Source of the DNA: Candidatus Blautia equi
Lineage (GTDB): Bacteria > Bacillota > Clostridia > Lachnospirales > Lachnospiraceae
Direction: 5' to 3'
Length of the DNA: 14,255 nucleotides
NCBI GenBank assembly: GCA_018064695.1
Contig: JAGHUU010000061.1
Span: 1 to 14,255, forward strand
The notes beneath the pieces were generated by a model that was not told the origin of the DNA, ran no database searches, and saw only the letters and a list, made by a program, of their open reading frames with translations. Made by a program: the position numbers and the translations under genes. Positions 1 to 6,764 of the stretch are shown here, in pieces. Each line of letters opens with the position of its first letter. Position 1 is the first letter of the stretch.

Positions 1-1825
1 AAAAATTGCCAAGGGGGATGCCGGTAAATTTCAGCACGCCGTTCGCATCGGTGGGCTGCTCATCCAGAAGTGCTCCGGCTGCATAGGTGCTGGAGCTGAA
101 CTGATAGATATCCTCCGCCGCGTAAAGGCCATATTTCGCGCCCTTCACAGGCTGCTGATCCTTGAAATCCTTCTTTGTCACAGTGAGATTGCCGGATGGT
201 GCCGGGTGCATCTTAAGGGTAGCCACACCGGACTCTCCCTGGTAGACAGCCACACCGAAGTCCTGACTTCTGCTGGTGTTGGTCTGGATCTCACCGTCGA
301 TCAGCAGGAAGGATACCGGTGCCAGACTCATCTTGCAGGTGAAGGTAAAATCCGTCTTCATCTGCTTTGGAAAGATGATGCGAAGGTAATATCCGTCCTT
401 CAAGGTCACTGTCTGTCCCACCTTCAGTACGCGGGGATTCTCTGCGCCCCTCTCATCCATCTCTGCTTTGCTGGTCCAGTAGCCAAGCTGCCATGGGCTG
501 TCGGCTGTTCTGGTGATGCTGATGGTGTTTCCGGCTTTTGCACTGTCCCTCACCACAATGTTGTAGCTGATCTGATATCCGTCCTCAAAGCCCGCCATGG
601 CGGTATCCACCCAGGCATATTCCGCTTTCCCTTTTGGCCAGATCCTTAAGTTGCTCACCAGGTTTTTGGCGGTCACCTGGGTGCCGTAGCCGTCGTTGGA
701 GGAGAAGGTCATGCCGTCCCTTGCCGGAATGGTCAGGGTGCTGATCTTATCCACAAAGCGGTTTACGCCAACGTGCTCGTACTGTTCTTCCGGAGAACGT
801 CCGTATAAGCCGCTGTAGTGTTTGGAAAGGGCCATATGGGTGAACATATAGCGGTTATCCCATTTGGACCAGTTGATATGGGAACAGGATGGATCAAAGC
901 TGTCGCAGATATCCCCCGGGCCGCCGTAGCCAAAGTAGAGGATCTTCTGCACCAGGGATTTGCTGAGGCTCTTGATGGCCTCGTTTTTCAGCACCTGGCT
1001 GTCCATGCCCTTATATGGTGCCTCCATACAGAAGACAGGGGTGCGTCTCTCCTTGCCCTGGTAATCTGTATAGATGAGCTCTCTGTAGGTCACCTTTCTG
1101 TCGATCTCATCCAGGTCCAGATAGTCAAAGACCTCCATGCGGTAGACCGGGGCAGAGGCAATCATCATAGGAGTATTCTCATCCGGTGTGCCGGGATCCA
1201 TGGCTGCCAGGGCTATGATCTCGCCGCTCTCGATCTCCTCCAGAAGCGCCTCACTCTCCGGGTCCTCCGCTTCCACTTCTCCTGCGTTTTCCGTATCCAG
1301 GACAATGAAACCAAGGCCCACCTCGGAGTCATCCTCATTCCAGATTCCGTCTGGATTCTCCCACTCCGCAGGATCCCACACTTCTTCCTGATTCCAGGAT
1401 TCCTCCGGGTTCCAGGGTTCCTCAGGATTCCAGATTTTCTCCGGATTCCGGGCTTCCTCAGAATTCAGAGATTCTTCCGGATTCCAGGTTTTCCCGGAAT
1501 TCAGGGATTCTTCCGGATTCTCTCCATCTGTCATGTTCCCTGCCTGGAACACACTATCCGGTAAGGTCTCTATATCAGGATAAACGTGCTCTGCATCGCT
1601 GCTGGTGCTCTCCGTCTGAGCTTCCGCCTTTGCATAGACGTTTGTATCTACTGTATTTTCAGGTGTTGCCTTCTCATCTTTTTCACTTTCTGCCTCCCAC
1701 GGCGTTTCGGTGTCATAGATCTGTTCTGTCCCGTAGGACTGCTCTGCCAGGGTCGGCTGATCCGGCCATACCGCAGAAGTGAACAGGACCGCGCCCAGCA
1801 GGAGGCTGATCATTTTTCTCTTCAT
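1..1825 (-). CDS. Large secreted adhesin with thioester-domain-like and Cna_B/SpaA-type modules (3' end outside window)
   Basis: The reading frame is open from ATG 1825 to the left edge, giving 608 visible residues. A signal peptide covers roughly residues 1-27 (MKRK, then a hydrophobic core, then a TLA-like site). A Glu-rich linker follows, with Asn-Pro-Glu-Glu-x-Trp repeats at about 103-162. Residues about 245-345 resemble the Cys-containing thioester domain of Gram-positive adhesins: VFCMEAPYKG with Cys266, then ILYFGYGGPGD and FTHMALSKHY. A beta-rich region follows, and from about 545 a Cna_B/SpaA-like domain begins (LTVTKKDF, KGAKYGLY, TDANGVLKFTGIPLGNF). Family knowledge: such proteins are wall-anchored adhesins or pilus tips, with isopeptide-stabilised stalks. 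The ATG overlaps the upstream stop as ATGA, and AGGAG lies 10 nt before it, so translational coupling is likely. His330 sits where thioester domains usually place the bond-forming Gln, so a real thioester is uncertain. The C-terminal anchor, if present, is outside the window. Confidence 0.8.
   Translation of the reverse strand, partial: MKRKMISLLLGAVLFTSAVWPDQPTLAEQSYGTEQIYDTETPWEAESEKDEKATPENTVDTNVYAKAEAQTESTSSDAEHVYPDIETLPDSVFQAGNMTDGENPEESLNSGKTWNPEESLNSEEARNPEKIWNPEEPWNPEESWNQEEVWDPAEWENPDGIWNEDDSEVGLGFIVLDTENAGEVEAEDPESEALLEEIESGEIIALAAMDPGTPDENTPMMIASAPVYRMEVFDYLDLDEIDRKVTYRELIYTDYQGKERRTPVFCMEAPYKGMDSQVLKNEAIKSLSKSLVQKILYFGYGGPGDICDSFDPSCSHINWSKWDNRYMFTHMALSKHYSGLYGRSPEEQYEHVGVNRFVDKISTLTIPARDGMTFSSNDGYGTQVTAKNLVSNLRIWPKGKAEYAWVDTAMAGFEDGYQISYNIVVRDSAKAGNTISITRTADSPWQLGYWTSKAEMDERGAENPRVLKVGQTVTLKDGYYLRIIFPKQMKTDFTFTCKMSLAPVSFLLIDGEIQTNTSRSQDFGVAVYQGESGVATLKMHPAPSGNLTVTKKDFKDQQPVKGAKYGLYAAEDIYQFSSSTYAAGALLDEQPTDANGVLKFTGIPLGNF
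1340..1519 (-). repeat. Tandem Asn-Pro-Glu-Glu-x-Trp coding repeat in the adhesin linker
   Basis: Residues about 103-162 of the adhesin are built from two 12-residue units (NPEESLNSGKTW and NPEESLNSEEAR) followed by six-residue units such as NPEKIW, NPEEPW, NPEESW and NQEEVW, then degenerate copies. At DNA level the 12-residue units share a near-identical stretch 36 bp apart, so copy number could vary by slippage. It is probably an extended, acidic spacer that lifts the binding domain away from the N-terminus. Confidence 0.85.
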
Positions 1826-2340
1826 CTTTTCTTCGCTCCTTTGTACCACACGGTTCCTGCCGCTGCCACGGAGAGCAGCAGTTCCATAAAGAGTCCCGGA
1901 AGTTTTCCGGCAGCCTCGTCACCTGTTTTCACCGGAGATGTATCATACTGGCCTCCGGTCTGTGTCTGTCCATTGCCCGGCTGCTCCTGCCCCGGCTCCT
2001 CCGGCTTCTCTGTCGGCATTGGAGAAGGGCTCTCCTCCTCTACCTTAAATACCCATTTCACCGCAGTATCCCTGAGGGCGTAGGCATTCTTAAGTTCTTT
2101 TGGAACGGAGACTGTGAACTCCAGGGTTCCGCCCTGATCGGGTTCCAGTCGGATCAGCTCGTGCTCGCCGTGCAGTGCCTCCGCCTCCAGCTTTCCGTTA
2201 TACAGAACCGTTCCGTTTAATTTCAGCTGCAGGGTGAGCTGATCCAGCAGCATTTTCTGCTCCTCAGTCAGGTTCAGACCTTCTGTGTGAAAGAGGATCG
2301 TGGCCGGACGGTTTGTGGTGTTATCCAGTATGACAGTGTC
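1822..2340 (-). pseudogene. 3' half of the third SipW-substrate gene, cut off by an in-frame TGA; carries a sortase-like anchor
   Basis: This stretch is in the same frame as the gene ending at 2341, with no frameshift. Reading through the TGA at 2341-2343 continues directly into D-T-V-I-L-D-N-T-T, so the ancestral product was 407 residues. It encodes a beta-rich domain, then a Pro/Glu/Gln spacer, then SPVKTGD (ancestral residues 370-376), a hydrophobic segment and the basic tail KGAKKR, which is the layout of a sortase-type wall-sorting signal. A restart is possible at ATG 2253, preceded by GAGGAG with 6-nt spacing, but the product would lack a signal peptide. The end overlaps the adhesin start by 4 nt (ATGA), so ribosome drop-off at the TGA should also reduce coupling to the adhesin unless restart occurs. 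Alternatives are readthrough or a sequencing error. Confidence 0.75.
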
Positions 2341-3045
2341 TCACAGGGTATCACCCGGCATCACAGTGCCAAAATTGGAGAAGAAATCATCGGAGACTGA
2401 GATCAGCTTATGGGCTGCCCCGTTAAACTCCACTTTGTGAGCTATGATCTCCTGCTTTCTCTCCACACGGTCGGATTCCTTATGAATGCATACTTCCACT
2501 TCCTGATTTCCCCATGGGGACATGGCCTCAAAATCCGGCTGAAAATGCACCGCCTGAATGGCCTGCGCATCCACAATAACATCCAGGTTCTGCCCGGCGT
2601 GCTCGTTATCCCAGTAGGCCGGCACCTGCAGGTTATGGAAGATATCCACCGCCTCCGATGGCTCCAGCACGCTGGTATAGTAATAGTACTCGCCTCTTCT
2701 CACCCATTTTGCGGAGATGCCGGAGAGGTCTTCATCTCTGAAACCCTCCAGCTCCTCCTTATCGTTCCTGTAACCGACCTTTACGCGGATCCAGCAGGGC
2801 TCTGCCAGGTTGGTGATCCTTGGGATCTTGGATACGATATCTCCGGGCTGTACAAGCTTCGGATCCTCATAGGGAATCTCTTTTCCGTCTTTCAGGGAAA
2901 ACTCCTCCAGGGAGATATCCACATCCCCCATGCGGATCTCATTTACCACCGCGATCTGATCGGAAAAGTAGGCTCCGGTTGCGCCGGCTGAGACTATGCC
3001 CAGGGCGGAAAGTCCCAGGATCCATCCTCGTCTTTTTCTTTTCAC
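2341..3045 (-). CDS. SipW-dependent-type signal peptide protein, truncated by TGA (234 residues)
   Basis: The N-terminus MKRKRRGW plus a hydrophobic core ends in TGAYFSDQIAVVNEIRMGDV, the pattern of SipW-processed precursors, with cleavage expected near Gly24-Ala25-Tyr26. The start is GTG at 3045 with GGAGGTG 10 nt upstream. No in-frame ATG is available, since the nearby ATG runs straight into TGA. A motif around residues 115-135 (RRGEYYYYTSVLEPSEA, then IFHNLQVP) matches the DGYYYYRYALKEGE block of the next gene upstream in the operon, so the two are probably paralogues. Translation stops at TGA 2341-2343 inside a domain (MPGDTL then stop). The product as read lacks its anchor and would be released or incorporated without wall attachment. 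Likely role: an accessory subunit of the SipW/TasA-like surface fibre, an inference from context. Confidence 0.8.
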   Translation of the reverse strand: MKRKRRGWILGLSALGIVSAGATGAYFSDQIAVVNEIRMGDVDISLEEFSLKDGKEIPYEDPKLVQPGDIVSKIPRITNLAEPCWIRVKVGYRNDKEELEGFRDEDLSGISAKWVRRGEYYYYTSVLEPSEAVDIFHNLQVPAYWDNEHAGQNLDVIVDAQAIQAVHFQPDFEAMSPWGNQEVEVCIHKESDRVERKQEIIAHKVEFNGAAHKLISVSDDFFSNFGTVMPGDTL

Positions 3046-3060
3046 TTCACATACACCTCC

Positions 3061-3627
3061 TTACGCCTCAGAAACAGGGTTCAGGTAATATGCAAAGGCC
3101 TCTGTGCAGTCAGAGAAAGGATAGGCCTGTACAGATTCCTCGTAGACATAGATGGAGAAGTCTGAAATGTAGTCCGAAAAGGATTCCTCCACCTGACTTC
3201 TGTCGATCTGAAAGCCCGTAAACAGCGGGGTGGTGACTTCTCCTTCTTTCAATGCATATCTGTAGTAATAGTATCCGTCCGTATGGTATTCCCAGTCCGC
3301 GGTGTTCAGGTTCTCCAGCGTCACCGCCTTTCCAATGTCGTAGTTGGAATAGGAAAGGGCCGCTCTCACATAGCAGTCCACGTTATAACCGGACTCTCCG
3401 CCGCCGGTGTTAGCCACCCATACGGTCTTTTTATAGTGCGGATTCTCTTCGTTCTCTACCCCCGGCTGATCCGGAAAGTCCTCCCGGATGTCTGTGATGT
3501 TTCGCCCAACAGCGGTCTTATTCACAGCATCCGTGGTCGCCACCAGATAAGCCAGGCTTCCGCCGGACCCTAAGATCCCCGCAAGCATCAGGATCCCCAG
3601 GGTCAATTTCTGTCCATGCTTTTTCAA
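3061..3627 (-). CDS. SipW-dependent-type signal peptide protein, putative minor fibre subunit (188 residues)
   Basis: The precursor has MKKHGQK, a hydrophobic core and GGSLAYLVATTDAVNKTAVG, a SipW-cognate signal with cleavage expected near residue 26. The start is TTG at 3627. No ATG or GTG is usable in frame, and AAGGG lies about 10 nt upstream. The mature part is rich in Tyr and carries the DGYYYYRYALKEGE block (about 117-130) followed by PLFTGFQI, shared with the downstream gene. It has no transmembrane tail and no sorting motif, so it may be secreted or co-assembled. It is 15 nt from the next gene and 42 nt from the TasA-like gene. The intergenic gap holds a short CTCCT-CAAC-AGGAG hairpin that could sequester the Shine-Dalgarno-like bases and, with the weak TTG start, lower its output relative to the TasA-like protein. 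Molecular function is not established from sequence. Confidence 0.8.
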   Translation of the reverse strand: MKKHGQKLTLGILMLAGILGSGGSLAYLVATTDAVNKTAVGRNITDIREDFPDQPGVENEENPHYKKTVWVANTGGGESGYNVDCYVRAALSYSNYDIGKAVTLENLNTADWEYHTDGYYYYRYALKEGEVTTPLFTGFQIDRSQVEESFSDYISDFSIYVYEESVQAYPFSDCTEAFAYYLNPVSEA

Positions 3628-3669
3628 TGCTTCACATCCCTTCTCCTGTTGAGGAGTCGTATTACTTCT

Positions 3670-4296
3670 TTACGCATTCTGTTTCAGGTATTTCTGATAT
3701 GCCTCTTTTGCCTGCGCAGGCACATCTGTGGAATCTCCGCCGGTGTTCAGGGACTGAATTGCGTAAGCGTGGACCGGAATATTCAGCTGACGGGTCTCTA
3801 ACTGTCCCTCGATCACGTTGGCAAAGGTGACTTCGTCAAACAGGGTGTTGGTGGAGTCGCCTGCCTCCACGATCTGATCAAACGCGTAGGTATATACCTT
3901 CTGAGTCTCGGAATCGCTGGTTCCAAGCAGAGTCCAGTTCTCGTTAGGTGTGAAAGTGAAGAGCTCAGTGTTGGCCGCAGGGATTCTGCTTCCGTCAGGG
4001 TTTGCGCAGATCACGTTCGCCTTTGGAATGGCGATCTCCAGATACACAAAGGCGGAGTTAATGCCTGTGTTTGTGATCTTAGGGTCTTTTTTGATCTCCT
4101 GGGTAGGAACGATTTCTTTATTATCCTCCGGTTTCCAGTTTGGCTCGGTGAGCTCAATGTCCACCTTGCCCACCACGAACTCATTCACCGCCTCCTCGCG
4201 GTCGGTGAGGTAAGCGGAGGTTCCTCCAAGCACCAGCATGCCCGCTGCGCTGCAGGCCAGAACAGTTTTCAGCATTGTTTTTTTCGTCATTTTCAT
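3670..4296 (-). CDS. TasA/camelysin-like SipW-dependent fibre protein (208 residues)
   Basis: The signal peptide MKMTKKTMLK plus a hydrophobic core ends GGTSAYLTD, followed by EEAVNEFVVGKVDIELTE. The Asn-x-Phe-x-Val-Gly-x-Val-x-Ile-x-Leu pattern is the hallmark of SipW-processed TasA/CalY-family proteins, with cleavage expected between Ala28 and Tyr29. The mature part (about 180 residues) has the expected KDPKITNTG, AFVYLEIAIP and HAYAIQ beta-strand blocks. In Bacillus, TasA forms extracellular biofilm fibres after SipW cleavage; here it directly follows the peptidase gene, with a 21-nt gap. The ribosome site is weak (GGAAAA about 11 nt before ATG), so coupling to the peptidase may help. It is probably the major fibre subunit, an inference from operon order and similarity. 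Confidence 0.85.
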   Translation of the reverse strand: MKMTKKTMLKTVLACSAAGMLVLGGTSAYLTDREEAVNEFVVGKVDIELTEPNWKPEDNKEIVPTQEIKKDPKITNTGINSAFVYLEIAIPKANVICANPDGSRIPAANTELFTFTPNENWTLLGTSDSETQKVYTYAFDQIVEAGDSTNTLFDEVTFANVIEGQLETRQLNIPVHAYAIQSLNTGGDSTDVPAQAKEAYQKYLKQNA

Positions 4297-4317
4297 ATTT
4301 GTTTTTCCGCAGGGTCT

Positions 4318-4809
4318 CTATGCCCTGCTCTCCTCTCTGATCTTGAATAATTCAGAAGTACATACTGTGAAAAGATACAGAAGCAGAAAGGCTCCCATAA
4401 GCAGCATTCCTTTTTTTGATCTCAGAAAAAAGATCACATAACCAAGATAAGGGATGGCGGTGCTGACGCAGCCGATGATCTGCCCCGGTGTGACCGGTTC
4501 TCCGTCGGGGAGATCGTTTGCATCCCCGCGGGTCTCATAGGCATCATCCAGCACGCGGCTGACCCGGTGCGTCACCAGGTTTTTCCCCAGGCGGTAGGTG
4601 ATCACATCTCCCACCACGGGATCTCTTCTGTCTGTATTTACAAGTACAACACTTCCGGTAGAAATAGCCGGCTCCATGGAGCCGGACAGGACTGCGTAGG
4701 AGCGTATTCCCAGCAGAGAAGCACTAAGCAGGAACAGTCCTAAAATGGCAGTACACCAGAACGGAACCCCCATGATCTTCATAAAAAGGTTCCAAAGTTT
4801 ATGTTTCAT
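4318..4809 (-). CDS. sipW: SipW-type (ER-like) signal peptidase I, 163 residues
   Basis: This is a membrane serine protease that removes signal peptides of SipW-dependent exported proteins on the outer face of the membrane. Transmembrane segment 1 is about residues 16-38 and a C-terminal hydrophobic segment about 118-150. The catalytic SGSMEP box gives Ser44. The second box is LVTHRVSR with His81 in place of the Lys of bacterial P-type peptidases, and RGDAND (94-99) supplies the Asp box. These define the archaeal/ER-type subclass to which Bacillus SipW belongs. ATG 4809 has AAAGGAG 9 nt upstream. It is the first gene of the operon, behind the promoter at 5023-5051, and its likely clients are the three SipW-type precursors encoded immediately downstream. 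Confidence 0.9.
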   Translation of the reverse strand: MKHKLWNLFMKIMGVPFWCTAILGLFLLSASLLGIRSYAVLSGSMEPAISTGSVVLVNTDRRDPVVGDVITYRLGKNLVTHRVSRVLDDAYETRGDANDLPDGEPVTPGQIIGCVSTAIPYLGYVIFFLRSKKGMLLMGAFLLLYLFTVCTSELFKIREESRA

Positions 4810-5016
4810 GAGAAAGAACTCCTTTTCAGGCAGACTTTAACAGGGTCTTAGCTTTCTGCCATGAAAACACCCATAGGCATCACCTCTTCTTTGATTTTTT
4901 TCATATAAGGAATATTGGGAAAAAGTAAGAATCTGCTGCATCGCAGATCTTTTGAGATGAAGAACCGGAAAAGAAAACGAATGCTCTTTTCCCGGTCCTC
5001 CTGAAAGGATTTTACA
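4810..5016 (-). other. Long 5' leader of the sipW operon with two hairpins
   Basis: No supported gene lies here. Going downstream from the predicted start, a stem of CCGGGAAAAGA with TCTTTTCCGG (4965-4995, one bulged base) is followed by ATCTGC-GATGCA-GCAGAT (4931-4948) and then TTCTTACTTTTT, which could act as a weak attenuator. A strong GAGGTGA precedes an eight-codon ORF (MGVFMAES, ATG at 4872, stop TAA 4848-4850) ending about 40 nt before sipW; it may be incidental. I recognise no known riboswitch class. Confidence 0.35.
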
Positions 5017-5022
5017 TGAATG

Positions 5023-5051
5023 ATTGTAAGGCTTAAGTTTTCTGAAATCAA
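5023..5051 (-). promoter_or_regulatory. Predicted sigma-A promoter of the sipW-tasA-like operon
   Basis: On the minus strand, TTGATT (5046-5051) is separated by exactly 17 bp from TACAAT (5023-5028). Transcription would start near 5016, leaving a leader of about 207 nt before sipW. Confidence 0.65.
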
Positions 5052-5120
5052 GAAAAAGTTATCGTAATATTCCGACACTTATCGACTGTATCCGCATGGA
5101 TTCGACACCAAAATGAATGC

Positions 5121-5156
5121 AAAAAAAGAGAACCATCCGCTTTTTGGATGGTTCTC
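5121..5156 (-). terminator. Intrinsic terminator of the CwlO/PcsB-like hydrolase gene
   Basis: A perfect 11-bp stem (GAGAACCATCC with GGATGGTTCTC, 5128-5138 and 5146-5156) and a 7-nt loop are followed on the minus strand by seven T residues. It sits 24 nt past the stop at 5181 and insulates the sipW operon. Confidence 0.92.
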
Positions 5157-5180
5157 CGAAATACTCCCGTTTATAGAATC

Positions 5181-6617
5181 TTATACAAGACGTCTTACAG
5201 AAAGAATGGTTCTGTATGCTGCGTTGTTGCTGATCTTAATTCCGTCTCTGGAGTTGGATGCGTGTACGATCTGGCCATTGCCCATGTAAATAGCTACATG
5301 TCCGCCGTAGCAGATCAGGTCTCCAGGCTGAGCATCGGCATAGGATACCTCGTATCCGGCATTCTGCTGCTCATAGGAGGTTCTTGGAAGGCTTACGCCA
5401 AAGTTGGAATATACGCTCTGTACGAAACCGGAACAGTCTGCTCCGTTGGTAAGGCTGGTGCCGCCCCATACATATGGGTTTCCTACGAACTGAGTAGCAT
5501 AATCTACTACAGAGGAACCGCTGGAGCTGTAGCCGGAACTATAGTTAGAGCTGCTGGAGCTGCTCTCATAGCTCTCGGTATATACAGTGTTGTCGGTATC
5601 GATCACGTTGCCGTACTCGTCATAGTCATAATCGGAGCTGGAGCTTGTGGTGGTCTCCTGGGTCTGCTGCTGTGAGCCGTCTGCCATTACAGCAACGTAT
5701 ACAGGGTCGCCGTCTTCATCGTAAACTGCATTGCCGTAGTCGTCGGTCTTTACATCGTATACGATGTCACCGCTCTCATCGCGCATGTACTCGCCGTCAG
5801 AGTAGTATCCGGACTGCTGCTGCTCGTTGTAAGCTGCCTCTTCCTGTGCGATTCTCATGGCTTCTGCTCTCTCAGCCTCCTCAGCTGCGATACGCTCTGC
5901 CTCGAGTCTCTCAATCTCTACCTGCTGCTGATAGATGATAGCTTCGTAATCAGCTGCTACGCTGTATGCGTATGCGATCTCATCGTCACAGTTATAAGAT
6001 GCATCTTTGGTGATTGCGATCTGGTATTCCAGGTTGGACTGCTCTACGGTGAGCTCCTGCTGCATTGCTTCCAGATCGGATTTCTCAGCGATGTATTTTT
6101 CCTGAAGGTCTTTTACCTGATTGATGGTGTTTACATAGGTCTCCAGGCTCTCTCTGTCGTAATCGTACATCTTCTGGGTGTACTCGGCTTTGCTGAGAAG
6201 CTCGGAAAGGCTTTCTGCACCGAGCATCATCTGGAACCATGCATCGTTTCCGCCTTTTTCGTAAAGGTACTGGATACGTTTTTTCATGGCCTCGTACTGT
6301 TTGTCGCGGGCTTTCTCTGCCTTTGTAAGGTTAAGAGCTGTGGTGTCGATATCTGCCTGTTTGGCTGCGATATCGTTGTTCAGCAGGTCGATGGAGACGA
6401 TGACGTCTACCAGGTTGCTGTTCAGGGATGCGATCTGGTCCTCCAGAGCGTGTTTCTGGGTCCAGAGTACACTGATGTTGGTATAAAGAGCATCGAGCTG
6501 TGCACAGTTCCATGCCTGATCTTCAATTAAATCCTGTTCAATATCTGCGCTGACAGCGGTGATCTGAGCTGCGCTCATCATGATTGCCAGAGTCATGCAT
6601 AATATTTTCTTCTTCAT
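5181..6617 (-). CDS. Secreted coiled-coil NlpC/P60 peptidoglycan endopeptidase (CwlO/PcsB-like), 478 residues
   Basis: This is a wall hydrolase expected to cut gamma-D-Glu-meso-DAP bonds in stem peptides. The signal peptide is about 1-24 (MKKKILCMTLAIMM to AVSA). Residues about 27-265 form long heptad-rich coiled coils with the PcsB/CwlO-like block RIQYLYEKGGNDAWFQMMLG (114-133). A short acidic Tyr/Asp/Gly repeat region (about 275-345: GDIVYDVKTDDYGN, AVYDEDGDPVY) and a Ser-rich linker (351-369) lead to the NlpC/P60 domain (370-478): YVWGG, ADCSGFV with Cys395, GGHVAIYMG with His440 and IVHASN with His452. ATG 6617 is chosen because GAGGTGA lies 7 nt upstream; an in-frame start at 6677 would fall in the promoter/leader and lacks a signal-peptide start. 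In relatives, the coiled coil is held inactive until activated by FtsEX; no partner is present here. It has its own promoter and terminator. Confidence 0.9.
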   Translation of the reverse strand: MKKKILCMTLAIMMSAAQITAVSADIEQDLIEDQAWNCAQLDALYTNISVLWTQKHALEDQIASLNSNLVDVIVSIDLLNNDIAAKQADIDTTALNLTKAEKARDKQYEAMKKRIQYLYEKGGNDAWFQMMLGAESLSELLSKAEYTQKMYDYDRESLETYVNTINQVKDLQEKYIAEKSDLEAMQQELTVEQSNLEYQIAITKDASYNCDDEIAYAYSVAADYEAIIYQQQVEIERLEAERIAAEEAERAEAMRIAQEEAAYNEQQQSGYYSDGEYMRDESGDIVYDVKTDDYGNAVYDEDGDPVYVAVMADGSQQQTQETTTSSSSDYDYDEYGNVIDTDNTVYTESYESSSSSSNYSSGYSSSGSSVVDYATQFVGNPYVWGGTSLTNGADCSGFVQSVYSNFGVSLPRTSYEQQNAGYEVSYADAQPGDLICYGGHVAIYMGNGQIVHASNSRDGIKISNNAAYRTILSVRRLV

Positions 6618-6675
6618 GGTTTTCACCTCGTATTTGATAGTTATGTTGTTAAGATACTTTATCAAGTTCCTGTAC

Positions 6676-6704
6676 ATCTTAACACAGCATTTTCATTTAT
6701 GCAA
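6676..6704 (-). promoter_or_regulatory. Promoter of the CwlO/PcsB-like gene with an overlapping inverted repeat
   Basis: TTGCAT (6699-6704) is followed after a 17-bp spacer by TAAGAT (6676-6681). The start would fall near 6669, about 50 nt before ATG. The -10 lies inside the right arm of an 8-bp perfect inverted repeat, GTTAAGAT (6648-6655) and ATCTTAAC (6676-6683). Three TGTAA(A/C) direct copies lie just upstream (6733-6758). Confidence 0.65.
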
Positions 6705-6764
6705 GTAAAATTCAAAATATATTTAAAAACTTTGTAACATTTAGTTGTAAATTTGTAAAATTAT

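Noticed and set aside
1340..1519. CRISPR-like array
   Set aside because: Repeats are in frame, contiguous and coding, with no spacers; no cas genes are in the window.
818..1564. Plus-strand ORF of 248 codons with Ile-Pro-Gly-Phe-Leu repeats
   Set aside because: Antisense image of the adhesin repeat linker; the minus-strand frame is open for the whole 1.8 kb and carries the signal peptide and domains.
2341..2343. TGA as a selenocysteine codon
   Set aside because: No obvious SECIS-like hairpin just downstream, an exported structural protein is an unlikely selenoprotein, and Ser is the simplest ancestral residue.
4848..5078. 76-codon minus-strand ORF upstream of sipW
   Set aside because: It begins with GTG upstream of the predicted promoter, has no ribosome site, and has no recognisable protein features; better explained as promoter and leader.
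5148..5675. Plus-strand ORF of 175 codons opposite the NlpC/P60 domain
   Set aside because: It starts inside the terminator stem and mirrors a well-supported hydrolase gene; low-complexity Val/Ala/Gly translation.
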